A DNA stretch of 33,670 nucleotides. Source: a virus. The stretch's first letter is position 1. Each line of letters opens with the position of its first letter. A program made the translations under genes and the position numbers. Under the pieces are notes generated by a model that was not told the origin of the DNA, searched no databases, and worked only from the letters and a program-made list of their open reading frames with translations. Of the stretch, positions 21,850-30,610 are shown piece by piece. The stretch covers positions 1-33,670 of the IMG/VR virus record IMGVR_UViG_3300044673_000585; one strand, written 5' to 3'.

Positions 21850-23270
21850 TGGCATCCAAGAATATCAGTTTTGACACCATCCCGGCCAGTATCCGCAAGC
21901 CGGGCAAGTATTTCGAGTTCAACACCAGGTTTGCGGTCCGGACCCTGCCCTCCAATCTTCAGCGGATGCTGATTATAGGCCAGCGGCTGGTCGCCGGGAC
22001 CGTGGCTGCTCTGGTTCCGACCCAGGTGTTCAGTGATGCCCAGGCGGCGGACTATTTCGGCAATGGTTCTCTGGCCCATCTTATGTGCCGGGCGGCGATT
22101 ACCGCCAACCGCTATCTGGATCTGACCGTGATTGCCCTGGACGATGCTGGTACAGCCGTTGCAGCCAGTGGCACCCTGACCATCACCGGGCCTGCCACCA
22201 CCAGCGGCACCTTGGGACTCTCCATCGGCTCGCAGCGCGTCGAACTCGGTGTTGCCTCCGGAGATACTGCCACTGCCATCGCCGCCAATCTGGTGACCGA
22301 GCTGGCCAAGTACCCCGGTCTGCCGGTGACGGCTGTCGCAGCCCTGGGCGTGGTGACGTTCACCGCCAAGAACAAGGGCACCGTGGCCAACCAGATCGAT
22401 CTGCTCGCCGACTGCACCGCCAAGGGTGTCGCCGCCACGGTGGTGGCCATGACCGGGGGCAGCGTTGATCCAACCCTTTCCACGGCCCTGGCCAAGGTTT
22501 TTGCCGAGCAATACCATGTGGTGGCCACCCCGTATAACGACCAGACCAACCTGACCACTCTCCGCGATCACCTGGACTCCGTCTCTGGATCTATGGAGCA
22601 GCGGGGTGCGGTGGGTGTCTACGGTATTGATGGGGCATTGGCCTCCGCCACTACCCTGGCGGGCCAGGTCAACCATGGCCGAGTGGTGGGCGCATATCTT
22701 CGGGGCACCAAGAGTCCGGCCTACGAGATCGCCTGCGCCTTTGCTGCGGTAATGGCCTACGAGGAAGATCCGGCCATGCCCCTTAACACCCTGGAGCTGA
22801 AGGGTATTTCCGCACCGGCCATCGACCAGCGCCTATCCCGCACCGAGCAGGAAAACTGCCTCAACAATGGGGTGGCCCCGCTGGAAGTCGGTCCGGGCGA
22901 AAAGGTGCAGATCGTGCGGGCCATCACCACCTACGTTAAAGATCCCCAGGGGATTCTCGATATCTCGCTCCTGGACGTGACCACCATCCGGACCCTGGAT
23001 TATGTCCGCTTGGCTTGCCGCACCCGGATCAGTCTGCGCTTTCCCCGCTCCAAGCTCTCCAGTAAGACTCCGCCCAGGGTTAGAACCGAGCTGGTGGATG
23101 TGCTATTTAAGCTGGAGGAGCTGGAGATTGTCGAAAATGTTACCGACTACCTGGCTTACCTGATTGTAGAGCGTGATCTGCAAGACCCCAATCGGTTGGA
23201 CGGGAAGATCCCGGCGGATGTGGTCAACGGCCTGCATGTCTTTGCCGCGGGGATTGATCTGTTGTTGTAA
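21849..23270 (+). CDS. L: Contractile tail sheath protein (Mu gpL-like)
   Basis: A 473-aa sheath subunit that contracts to drive the tube through the envelope. N-terminal signatures are SFDTIPASIRKPGKYFEFN and LIIGQRL. The middle holds an Ala/Thr-rich insertion with repeated strands (GTLTITGPATTSGTLGLSIG). The conserved C-terminal domain shows APAIDQRLSRTEQENCLNNG, VQIVRAITTYVKD and SLLDVTTIRTLDYVR. Length is close to Mu gpL (495 aa). Confidence 0.95.
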   Translation: MASKNISFDTIPASIRKPGKYFEFNTRFAVRTLPSNLQRMLIIGQRLVAGTVAALVPTQVFSDAQAADYFGNGSLAHLMCRAAITANRYLDLTVIALDDAGTAVAASGTLTITGPATTSGTLGLSIGSQRVELGVASGDTATAIAANLVTELAKYPGLPVTAVAALGVVTFTAKNKGTVANQIDLLADCTAKGVAATVVAMTGGSVDPTLSTALAKVFAEQYHVVATPYNDQTNLTTLRDHLDSVSGSMEQRGAVGVYGIDGALASATTLAGQVNHGRVVGAYLRGTKSPAYEIACAFAAVMAYEEDPAMPLNTLELKGISAPAIDQRLSRTEQENCLNNGVAPLEVGPGEKVQIVRAITTYVKDPQGILDISLLDVTTIRTLDYVRLACRTRISLRFPRSKLSSKTPPRVRTELVDVLFKLEELEIVENVTDYLAYLIVERDLQDPNRLDGKIPADVVNGLHVFAAGIDLLL

Positions 23271-23276
23271 AAAGCT

Positions 23277-23304
23277 GATAGCTATCGGCTGACGGCTGTC
23301 AGCC
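23277..23304 (+). repeat. Tandem palindromes between sheath and tube
   Basis: GATAGCTATC at 23277-23286 is a perfect palindrome. Next to it GGCTGAC 23287-23293 pairs with GTCAGCC 23298-23304 around GGCT. Neither has a T-run. The hairpins sit before the tube ribosome site AAAGGAG. They may set the relative amounts of sheath and tube, or be a REP-like element. Confidence 0.45.
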
Positions 23305-23320
23305 ATAAAAGGAGAACACT

Positions 23321-23674
23321 ATGCCTGAATACGTATCACAAGTGTTTCTGGAGGTAAACGGCCAGGAGATCAGCGACTTCAGTAGCGTCACTGAAAAGGA
23401 AGTCGAGATCAGCAAGGAAGTGAAGCTGATGAACAAGACGGGCTTTGCTTCCGCCACCCCGCGCTTTGGCCTCGAGGTGGAGTATGTGGTGCCAAAGGAT
23501 GCGCCGGAATTCGATTTCTCATCCGTGAAGAACGGGACGCTGACCATCGACAAGCAGAACGGGGTGCGGGAGACATACACCGGCGTCTATTGTCTCAAGA
23601 TCGGCACCACCAAATATGACGGCGAAAAAGAAGCGACCAGACAGATTGATTTCGGCGCGACCGGGAGGGTGTGA
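23321..23674 (+). CDS. Tail tube protein (position of Mu gpM)
   Basis: A 117-aa protein right after the sheath. It has alternating strands (SQVFLEVNGQEISDFSSVTE, KEVKLMNKTGFASATPRFGLEVEYVVP) as expected of a tail-tube beta-sandwich, ending with a polar KEATRQIDFGATG. Size matches Mu gpM (118 aa). It is followed by the chaperone gene, as in other contractile phages. The call rests on position, size and general pattern. The stop overlaps the next start (TGATG). Confidence 0.82.
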   Translation: MPEYVSQVFLEVNGQEISDFSSVTEKEVEISKEVKLMNKTGFASATPRFGLEVEYVVPKDAPEFDFSSVKNGTLTIDKQNGVRETYTGVYCLKIGTTKYDGEKEATRQIDFGATGRV

Positions 23675-24033
23675 TGCTGGCGGAAAAAGGGACATTGCCA
23701 TTCGGCATTGAAAGGGAAGGGGCGGGGCATCGCAAGTATACCCTGCGGGAGCAACTGGTGTGCGACGCAATCGAGGTGTTCGACTCCACCGATGCGGAGA
23801 GGGCTGGTAAGAGCGATAGCTACTTCGGGGTGTGCGTCATGGCCCAGAGGCTATCGATTGAAGGCATCCCGCAGGAAGAGATCACCACGGCCCTGCTGAT
23901 GTCCATGCGCCAGACCGACTTCAACGAGCTTGCCGCTGCGGACAAGCGGCTGGAAGAGAAGAGGCGCACGTTTCGAGGCGCGGCTGAAGCCGCAGCGAAA
24001 GCTCCAGATAGCGCTGTTGAAGTTGGGGCTTAG
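23674..24033 (+). CDS. Tail assembly chaperone, short form (Mu gp41-like)
   Basis: A 119-aa protein from ATG 23674. It is the upstream member of the G/GT-type tail-assembly chaperone pair that coats the tape measure before tube assembly. Features are TLPFGIEREGAGHRKYTLRE at the start, helical CVMAQRLSIEGIPQEEI and a charged C-terminus. The second frame reads through from about 23981, see the frameshift entry. It ends at TAG 24031-24033 when no shift occurs. Confidence 0.82.
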   Translation: MLAEKGTLPFGIEREGAGHRKYTLREQLVCDAIEVFDSTDAERAGKSDSYFGVCVMAQRLSIEGIPQEEITTALLMSMRQTDFNELAAADKRLEEKRRTFRGAAEAAAKAPDSAVEVGA

Positions 24034-24163
24034 CTACCAGGATACTCTGACGATGCCGGAGGGAGAGGTCATGGCCTTGCTGCTTGCCCATGAAGAGATT
24101 GTCTCCCCGCAGAAGAAAAAGACCTATGTCGTAAAGAGGAAGAAACCGAGCAATGGGCGATAA
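23981..24163 (+). CDS. Frameshifted C-terminal extension of the tail chaperone (gp41-42 type)
   Basis: The other frame is open to TAA 24161-24163 and reads KLQIALLKLGLSYQDTLT, MPEGEVMALLLAHEEI, like the T-part of chaperone pairs. It has no good start of its own, only TTG 23930 or a late ATG 24053. GCG at 23980-23982 can slip back two bases onto GCG 23978-23980, giving a 163-aa fusion; this is the -2 shift reported for Mu. Plus-one slips at AAAG (23998) or GGGG (24025) are alternatives. The fused product would bridge chaperone and tape measure. Confidence 0.7.
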   Translation, partial: RLKPQRKLQIALLKLGLSYQDTLTMPEGEVMALLLAHEEIVSPQKKKTYVVKRKKPSNGR

Positions 24164-25961
24164 CATGAAACTGTTCCTGGAGCTGGTCGCAAATGCGTCC
24201 GGCTTCAAGACGGAAATGAACAGCTCGCATAGCGCGGTGACACGGTTTGCCCGTGGCGCGAAGGGCGAACTGGATGCCTTGAAGGGCGCGTTCGGTTCCG
24301 TCCATGGCCAACTAGCTACCCTCGGGATCTCTGTCGGGGTTGTCAAGACCATGATGGACTCCGCCCGGCTCGACAAGTCGCTGACCCAGATCGGCCAGAC
24401 CGCCGGAGAAGGGAGCGGCAAGGTGTCGGCGCTGCGGGCGGATCTCTTTGCCCTGGCCAGAGAGTCAGGTCAGGGGGTCGAGGATCTCAAGGACGGCTTC
24501 AACTCTCTGGTTCAGTCCGGGCTCAACATGAACGAGTCCAGGGAGACCTTGAAGGGCATCAATACTGCCATGGCCGTAACCGGAGCCAGCGCCCAAACCC
24601 TGTCTTCGGGGCTCACGGTGGCGGCAACCGCTTACAATTTTGATTTGTCTAAGCCTGGCATGGCGCTGGAGATGCTCGACAAGATGACCGTGGCTGGTCG
24701 CCTTGGTAATGCCGAATTGGAGAACCTCTCCGGGATCTTTGCCAGGGTCGGGGTTAACTCGGCCAGCGCGGGCATGGGTTTTGAAAAGACCCTCGCCTTC
24801 ATTGAGGGATTGTCCATGGTGGAACGCCAGCCGGAGCGCTTGGCCACCCTGGCAGACAGCACCATGCGGGTATTCACCAATCTCAAATACATGGCCGATG
24901 CGCAGAAAGGCACCGGCGTCAAGTTTTTCGATGCGAAGGGTGCCCGGCGTGACGCCCTGGACGTGCTGGGTGACATCAAGAAAAAATATGACACCCTGAC
25001 CACGGACGCCCAGCGGGCGGTGTTCATTCAGAAGGCTTTCGGTAAAGCCGATCTTGATACCGTCAAAGGCATCAAGACCCTACTCCAAGGAGATTCCTTG
25101 AACAAGGTGCGGTCGTTCTCCGACAGCATCGAAAAGGCCGGGGGCACCCTGAAAAGAGATTTCTCCGAGGCGACTCGAAACCTAATCGACCAGACCGGCA
25201 TGCTGAAGAATGACCTGCGTGAGGCTGCGGACGGGTTTGTCAAACCGATCAACGAGACCCTGGGTCAATTCATCCAGTTTGTCAGAGACAAAAAAGAAAA
25301 TGGCGGGCTGAATCTGGATGGGAAAAAGATGATAGTTGGTGGCCTGGCCGGAACCTTAGGAACCATGCTCGCCGCAAGATATGGTTCCAAAGGTATTGGC
25401 GCTGTAGCCGAGAGAATGCTCAAGGGCGGCGGTTCCGTTGGTCTTGGGGTAGCTGAAGGCAAGGTTCTGGAGGCTGCCACTGGGGTAAGTCCGGTATTCG
25501 TCGTCAACTGGCCCACTGGTTTTGGTGGTGGTGTACTTCCGCCTGGTATTCCGCAGGGTGTTCCGACTGCGGCTTCGGCTGCTATCGGTGCCTCATGGGC
25601 CGTTCCTTTGGCCATCCCGATTGCGACCGCAGTTGCCGCAGAGACCTCCATGGCGATCGGCAAGGCAATAACCAATGCCCAGATCGCATCGTCGTCGCAA
25701 GAGACCCTACGGACTCTCCGGGATAGACACATGGTCATGGGCGGCGGCTCCGATAGCTATCAAGTGAGAGCGATTGACTCAGTGCTCAATCGTGGATACG
25801 AGGGCGGTGGCGGCCCAATGAAAAACGACATCAACCTGAGCATCGCCATCGACGGCAACAACCGGGTGGTAACGCAAACCAGCGATCCGAATACCCACAC
25901 CAAAATCAATACCATGCGTCGGGGCAGCTTTGGTCCGGCGGCTATGGCTTCGTCCCATTAA
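24153..25961 (+). CDS. Tail tape measure protein (Mu gp42-like)
   Basis: A 602-aa tape measure that sets tail length and spans the tube. The N-terminus (MKLFLELVANASGFKTEMN) and the TP901-type core (LRADLFALARESGQGVEDL, NLSGIFARVGVNSASAGMG, LADSTMRVF) are recognisable. Residues 395-510 are glycine-rich and hydrophobic, including a likely membrane-inserting region (GASWAVPLAIPIATAVAAE). Mu's protein is 654 aa, so the tail should be of similar length. An alternative ATG at 24165 is possible. Confidence 0.93.
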   Translation: MGDNMKLFLELVANASGFKTEMNSSHSAVTRFARGAKGELDALKGAFGSVHGQLATLGISVGVVKTMMDSARLDKSLTQIGQTAGEGSGKVSALRADLFALARESGQGVEDLKDGFNSLVQSGLNMNESRETLKGINTAMAVTGASAQTLSSGLTVAATAYNFDLSKPGMALEMLDKMTVAGRLGNAELENLSGIFARVGVNSASAGMGFEKTLAFIEGLSMVERQPERLATLADSTMRVFTNLKYMADAQKGTGVKFFDAKGARRDALDVLGDIKKKYDTLTTDAQRAVFIQKAFGKADLDTVKGIKTLLQGDSLNKVRSFSDSIEKAGGTLKRDFSEATRNLIDQTGMLKNDLREAADGFVKPINETLGQFIQFVRDKKENGGLNLDGKKMIVGGLAGTLGTMLAARYGSKGIGAVAERMLKGGGSVGLGVAEGKVLEAATGVSPVFVVNWPTGFGGGVLPPGIPQGVPTAASAAIGASWAVPLAIPIATAVAAETSMAIGKAITNAQIASSSQETLRTLRDRHMVMGGGSDSYQVRAIDSVLNRGYEGGGGPMKNDINLSIAIDGNNRVVTQTSDPNTHTKINTMRRGSFGPAAMASSH

Positions 25962-25974
25962 GAGGACCGACTGA

Positions 25975-27297
25975 ATGCCCGATCTTTACATGGCCCAGCT
26001 CGATGGTTTCGCCCTGGAGATAGAAACCACCGACGATGCCTTTGAAAAATCCATTGTCCGGCACGAGTACCCGTTCATGGACGGCGCGCTCCTGGAGGAC
26101 ATGGGCCGGAAGGCGCGGATCGTGAAGTTCCGCTGCTATTTCTGGGACGATGGGGCGGACCATCTAACCTACGACACCCACATCGAGCTGGTGAAACATC
26201 TGGCGTCTCAGGAGATCAGCGAGCTGGTCCACCCGAAATACGGTCCTCTCCGGGGCTGTGTCGAGTCGATGTCAGTGCGGCATGATGACCGTGATCGGAC
26301 GGCGGAGATCGATGTCACCTTTGTCGAGGGGCTTATCGAGGATGGCGGGAACACCAGGCACGAGGATGTCGAGGCCGGAGCCGAAGAGGCCTACAACGAC
26401 GGCATCGAAGATCAGAAAAAAGAATTCGCCGACGATGTAAAGGAGGCCCTCGGACCTGAAGCTCAAGGCATTCTGGACAGGGTACTTGACCCGGCAAAGG
26501 GCATCGTGGAGCAGTTCAGCGATGTGTCCACCAAGGCCAGGAATTACCTCAAAACGGTTGAGTCGTATACCGGCACCATGGAGGCCACGCTGAACAAGAT
26601 CGCCAACCCGGCCAACTCCCTGGTCTCCACCATAAATTACGGCACCAATCTTCCCGGCCGGGTGATCGGCAGCGTGAGCCGTTGCGTGGAGCGCTATGCC
26701 CTGCTCTATGACTCACTGAAAAATGCTCCGGCCCGTTTTGTGAACAGCATGACCTTCGGCCTCAAGGGGTTGTCGAACACCTCAGGGAAATTCTCCAAGA
26801 CCACGAAGATTGCAGGGGCAAGCCATACCGCGCTCCAGACCGCTTACCTTTACAAGGCTGATGAGACGCTGCGGGTTGCCCAGAAAAAGAACGAAGGGCT
26901 CCGGGCCTTTGATGCCCTGGGGAATTACACAGCTCCGGCTGCTGTTGCCAGCAGGGTAAGCAGCACTGATGCTGCTGTCGCTCCTGAAACGACAATGACG
27001 GTGAACGAGTTGGAGAGCAGCCTGGCCGAAGTGCGGGGAAGTATCCAGGAGGCCATTGATCTTTCCAGGCAGAACACCAGCCTGAAGCAACAGGCCCTGC
27101 AACTCCAGACCCATGTGAACAGCATCAAGCTGGAGCGGGAGAAAATTATCCAAGTGCTGCTCGACAACCCCATGCCGCTGCACCTGGTCTGCCTGAGATA
27201 TGGCCTCCCCTATAATGCCGCCGAGCGGCTGTTGACGATTAACGCCATCCCCAACCCCAATAGCACCAGTGGAGAGGTGAGCGTGTATGCCTCCTGA
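25975..27297 (+). CDS. N: DNA circularisation protein N (Mu gpN-like)
   Basis: A 440-aa protein. The N-terminus (LYMAQLDGFALEIETTDDAF, RKARIVKFRCYFWDDGADHL, VHPKYGPLRGCVESM) matches the phage DNA circularisation N family. The remainder is long and helical (KTVESYTGTMEATLNKIA, ELESSLAEVRGSIQEAIDL). In Mu it is a virion protein delivered with the DNA that holds the ends in a circle; here a baseplate role is also possible. It overlaps gpP by 11 bases. Confidence 0.9.
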   Translation: MPDLYMAQLDGFALEIETTDDAFEKSIVRHEYPFMDGALLEDMGRKARIVKFRCYFWDDGADHLTYDTHIELVKHLASQEISELVHPKYGPLRGCVESMSVRHDDRDRTAEIDVTFVEGLIEDGGNTRHEDVEAGAEEAYNDGIEDQKKEFADDVKEALGPEAQGILDRVLDPAKGIVEQFSDVSTKARNYLKTVESYTGTMEATLNKIANPANSLVSTINYGTNLPGRVIGSVSRCVERYALLYDSLKNAPARFVNSMTFGLKGLSNTSGKFSKTTKIAGASHTALQTAYLYKADETLRVAQKKNEGLRAFDALGNYTAPAAVASRVSSTDAAVAPETTMTVNELESSLAEVRGSIQEAIDLSRQNTSLKQQALQLQTHVNSIKLEREKIIQVLLDNPMPLHLVCLRYGLPYNAAERLLTINAIPNPNSTSGEVSVYAS

Positions 27298-28360
27298 TAA
27301 CGTTACCCTTCAGATAGCTGGCCACAGGATCGAGCGGTTCGCGTCGTACTCGGTGGAAGCGGATCTGTACACGGCAGACGACGCCTTCTCCCTGGAGGTG
27401 GCCGCTCCCGAGATCGAGATCAAGCGGGGTCAGCGGTGCGAACTGTATGTCGGCGGCAATCTGGAGCTGACCGGTATTATCGACAAGCGCTCCCGTAAAT
27501 ATGCCAAGAGTGGCTCGCTGACCATACGGATCGAGGGCCGAGATCTGATGGGGCTGCTGGTGGACTCCTACTGCGAGCAGTTCGTCTCGGTCCAGGGCAA
27601 GAAGCTCTCGGAGCTGGCGGCAATGCTGCTCAAGACCGTGCCGTTCATCAACCGCAAGCAGATTCAGTACCAGGAGAATATCGTCGGCAAGCTGAAGGGT
27701 AAAAAGAAGGCCGTTGACACCCCCATGATCGGCTTCCTGGACACTCCGCAGAAGATCTCCCAGATCGAGCCGGGCATGACCGTGTTCGAGGTGCTGCGGA
27801 CCTATTCGGCCAGCCGAGGGCTGATGTTCTTTGCCCTGCCGGACGGCACTTTGGTTTTCGGTAGGCCGAAGGCCAAAGGCGAGCCGATGTTTACGCTCAC
27901 CTGCACGAAGAACGGGGTCGGCGGCAATGTGCTGGAGGGTGAGGAGATCGATGACATCTCGAAGCGGTACTCAAAGATAACGGTGCTCGGCCAGCAGCAG
28001 GGCCAGGAAGATTTCGGCATGGACGCCCACAAGATAACCACCAAGGGAGTGGTCGAAGACAAGGACTTCCCCTTCTACAAGCCCTTTGTCACCAGGGACA
28101 ACAACGATTCGCAAAGCCCGGCGCTCCACGCCAGGTTCCTGTTGGAGCAGCAGCGCCATCAAGGCTACCAGCTCCACTATAAGGTTCAGGGGCACAATCA
28201 GAACGGGAAGAACTGGCAGATCAATGAATTGTGCCAGGTCCACGACGAGGTGCTGGGAGTCGACGGGGTGTTTCTTATCTATGGACGGACCTTCGAACGC
28301 TCCAGGACTGATGGAACCACAACCAGGCTGAAACTTGGGCCTCCGGGGTTGGTGCAATGA
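27287..28360 (+). CDS. P: Baseplate hub protein P (Mu gp44-like)
   Basis: A 357-aa hub protein. Family features are a beta-rich start (VTLQIAGHRIERFASYSVEA), GNLELTGIIDKRS, a repeated LTIRIEGRDLMGLLVDSY and a C-terminal GVDGVFLIYGRTFERS. It forms the central hub onto which the gp45 spike docks. It overlaps both neighbours (11 and 4 bases). Confidence 0.9.
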   Translation: MPPDNVTLQIAGHRIERFASYSVEADLYTADDAFSLEVAAPEIEIKRGQRCELYVGGNLELTGIIDKRSRKYAKSGSLTIRIEGRDLMGLLVDSYCEQFVSVQGKKLSELAAMLLKTVPFINRKQIQYQENIVGKLKGKKKAVDTPMIGFLDTPQKISQIEPGMTVFEVLRTYSASRGLMFFALPDGTLVFGRPKAKGEPMFTLTCTKNGVGGNVLEGEEIDDISKRYSKITVLGQQQGQEDFGMDAHKITTKGVVEDKDFPFYKPFVTRDNNDSQSPALHARFLLEQQRHQGYQLHYKVQGHNQNGKNWQINELCQVHDEVLGVDGVFLIYGRTFERSRTDGTTTRLKLGPPGLVQ

Positions 28361-28923
28361 TCCGGGGCATCATCATATCCGTGTGGGAAGGGGTTATCAA
28401 ACGCTTCAGCGCCTCCGGCCGGGCCGGGGAGACATTTACCGATCGGGAGTATTTCCAGCACTACGGATACACCTCGCGGCCATTGCCAGGTGCTGAGGGA
28501 ATCATCTTCCGGGAGGGGAACCATATCATTATGATCGCCTCAGATGACCGTCGGTACCGGATCGCCCTCGAAGAGGGAGAGGTGGCGCTGTATGACGACC
28601 AGGGCCAGGTCATCAAGCTGATGCGTGGCAAAGAGATCCATGTCTATGGGTGTGACAAGCTGACCGCCGATGTGGCGATGGAAACCAAGGTCACCTCGCC
28701 GGTGGCCACGGTGGTTGCCTCCACCAGCTGCCAGGTGACCAGCCCCGTAATCAACCTGGGCGGCGACCGGGGAGGGTTGCGGTCACTCATCGACGAGCGG
28801 TTTCTGGCCCTATTCAATGCCCATAACCACGGTGGGATACAGCCCGGCAGCGGCAATAGCACCGGACCGAACACAACACTGACGCAGGCCAACACCTGCA
28901 CCACTATCACCAAGGCGGGCTGA
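28357..28923 (+). CDS. Baseplate spike (Mu gp45-like)
   Basis: A 188-aa spike of the gp45/gpV family that punctures the outer membrane. An OB-fold N-terminal domain is followed by repetitive beta-strand sequence (VTSPVATVVAST, VTSPVINLGG) for a triple-stranded helix. The tip holds His156-Asn-His158 (FNAHNHGG), the H-x-H motif that binds iron in related spikes. It overlaps P by 4 bases. Confidence 0.92.
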   Translation: MIRGIIISVWEGVIKRFSASGRAGETFTDREYFQHYGYTSRPLPGAEGIIFREGNHIIMIASDDRRYRIALEEGEVALYDDQGQVIKLMRGKEIHVYGCDKLTADVAMETKVTSPVATVVASTSCQVTSPVINLGGDRGGLRSLIDERFLALFNAHNHGGIQPGSGNSTGPNTTLTQANTCTTITKAG

Positions 28924-28924
28924 A

Positions 28925-29287
28925 ATGGATTTTGCAATCACCATACCGGAGGATGGCCAGGCCCAGATGACCTTCGGCGAGGCTGGCGACATCTTCAATA
29001 ATATCTACCTCAGTCTGACCGTTAAAAAGGGCTCCTTTTTTCACAACCCCGGATTTGGCCTGCGCCAGAGAGGCAGGCTGAAGAATACCGAGACCACGGC
29101 GGCACTGATCCGTCACGATTATAAAGATGCCTTGCAATGGCTCATCGATACAGGGCGGGCTCGATCAGTGGATGTCTCGTCAGAGCGTGACCGCAGACAG
29201 GATCTGAATCGCTTGAAAATCCTGATCGAAGTTGTGCAGGCGGACGGCCGCACGGTGACGTTTACGACATTTAGAGAGGTGGTGTGA
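28925..29287 (+). CDS. Baseplate protein gp46 (gpW/gp25-like)
   Basis: A 120-aa protein of the Mu gp46 family: MDFAITIPEDGQAQM, NIYLSLTVKKGSFFHNPGFG, ALIRHDYKDALQWLIDTG and the C-terminal RLKILIEVVQADGR, cited in part. It corresponds to the T4 gp25 role of joining sheath to baseplate. Its stop overlaps the gp47 start (TGATG). Confidence 0.88.
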   Translation: MDFAITIPEDGQAQMTFGEAGDIFNNIYLSLTVKKGSFFHNPGFGLRQRGRLKNTETTAALIRHDYKDALQWLIDTGRARSVDVSSERDRRQDLNRLKILIEVVQADGRTVTFTTFREVV

Positions 29288-30054
29288 TGGCCTTTGAAAA
29301 AACCTTCGACGAGATCCTGAACGGTATTCTGACCGATTTCCAGAATATCTTCCCCAGCGTTGATGTCTCCCAGGGGAGCCTGGCCTATATGAAGGCGGCG
29401 GGCTACGCCTCGGCCTTGTGGGGGCTCTATAAATACCAGGAATGGATCAAAAGGCAGGCCTTTCCAGACACCGCCGACACCGAGGCCCTGGAACATCATG
29501 CTTGGGTGCGCGGGATATCACGCACGGCTGGAGAGAATGACGCAGACTACCTAGTTCGCCTGCTCGATTACATCCGCATGCCCCCGGCCGGAGGCAACAA
29601 ATACGATTACGAAAAATGGGCGGAGGCGGTCGATGGGGTGCATGCGGCGTATGCCTTTCCCCTAGCCCAGGGGGCAGAGAGCGTGGATGTGGTGATCGTA
29701 GCCAACACGACCACCGGCTCCGAGATCCCAAGCCAGGCATTGATTGATGCCGTGGCTGCTTGTATCGAGGATGTACGCCCGGTGGGGGCGCGGTTTGTTC
29801 GGGTGCTGGCCCCGACCATCGTGAGTCAAGCCTTGACCATGACCGGGGTGGGGAGCGCCCTGGCAGCAACGGTGCAGTCTGACATCGCGGCATATCTGAC
29901 CAGATTCGAGCCGGGGCAAGAGTTATATCTACCCCAGTTGCTCTCCATCGCCACGGAAAACGGCGCGGTAAACCCGGTGATCCTGGTACCGGCGGCCACG
30001 GTTACGCCGCAACCGTATGAAATGCTGCGTCCAGGGGTGATCAATGTCAGTTAG
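29287..30054 (+). CDS. Baseplate protein gp47 (J-like), shortened
   Basis: A 255-aa baseplate J/gp47 protein from ATG 29287. N-terminal features (FDEILNGILTDFQNIFPSVD, EALEHHAWVRGISR) run straight into YLVRLLDYIRMPPAGGNKYD and YEKWAEAVDGVHAAYA, which belong to the C-terminal domain. Mu gp47 is about 385 aa, and the central beta domain with IP-x-GT motifs seems missing. It may be a compact variant or an internal deletion without frameshift. It overlaps gp48 by 11 bases. Confidence 0.86.
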   Translation: MAFEKTFDEILNGILTDFQNIFPSVDVSQGSLAYMKAAGYASALWGLYKYQEWIKRQAFPDTADTEALEHHAWVRGISRTAGENDADYLVRLLDYIRMPPAGGNKYDYEKWAEAVDGVHAAYAFPLAQGAESVDVVIVANTTTGSEIPSQALIDAVAACIEDVRPVGARFVRVLAPTIVSQALTMTGVGSALAATVQSDIAAYLTRFEPGQELYLPQLLSIATENGAVNPVILVPAATVTPQPYEMLRPGVINVS

Positions 30055-30601
30055 CGCCAAAGATACCCTGCGGCTTCTCTTCCCGGTTGAATTGAGCGGT
30101 GACCATGACGCGGATCTGGATCTGGATGCCAAACACCTGGACACAGCCCAGGCCAGCGCCGAGACCTTGCTGGTGGAGATGTTCCCTGACCAGGCTGCCG
30201 TCACGTTGGTTGACTGGGAGCGGGTACTCGGTCTCCAACCTGGTGCGGATGATCCACTGCAATACCGCCGCGACAAGGTCGTACGAAAAATCCGCGAAAA
30301 AGGCGGGCTCTCGATCCCTTATTTTACCCGGCTGGCCGAGTCCCTGGGCTACGTGGTCAAGATCGTGGAGCCGCTGCCGTTTATGGCCGGATGGGGAGCG
30401 GCCGGAGATGAGCTGTTCGGCGACACGGTCGTTTATCAGTGGGGGTTGGAGATCTATAACCAACCGATCTACGAGTTTCGGGCGGATGGATCTGCGGCGG
30501 GAGAAATGTTGTCTTGGTGGGATTCGCAAACTCTGCTCGAGGAGTTGTTCAGGGAGCTGAAGCCTGCGCACACCTTTGTCTACTTCAGCTACATTATATA
30601 A
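30044..30601 (+). CDS. Tail protein gp48 (DUF2313/P2 gpI-like)
   Basis: A 185-aa protein of DUF2313: TLRLLFPVELSGDHDADLD, EMFPDQAAVTLVDWERVLGL, IREKGGLSIPYFTRLAESLG and the terminal AHTFVYFSY. The family links the baseplate to tail fibres. It ends nine bases before the fibre gene. Confidence 0.87.
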   Translation: MSVSAKDTLRLLFPVELSGDHDADLDLDAKHLDTAQASAETLLVEMFPDQAAVTLVDWERVLGLQPGADDPLQYRRDKVVRKIREKGGLSIPYFTRLAESLGYVVKIVEPLPFMAGWGAAGDELFGDTVVYQWGLEIYNQPIYEFRADGSAAGEMLSWWDSQTLLEELFRELKPAHTFVYFSYII

Positions 30602-30610
30602 GGAGGAACC

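Noticed and set aside
23930-24163. Independent 77-aa gene from TTG 23930
   Set aside because: The TTG lies deep within the upstream gene and lacks a ribosome site. The downstream part is better explained as the frameshifted chaperone extension.
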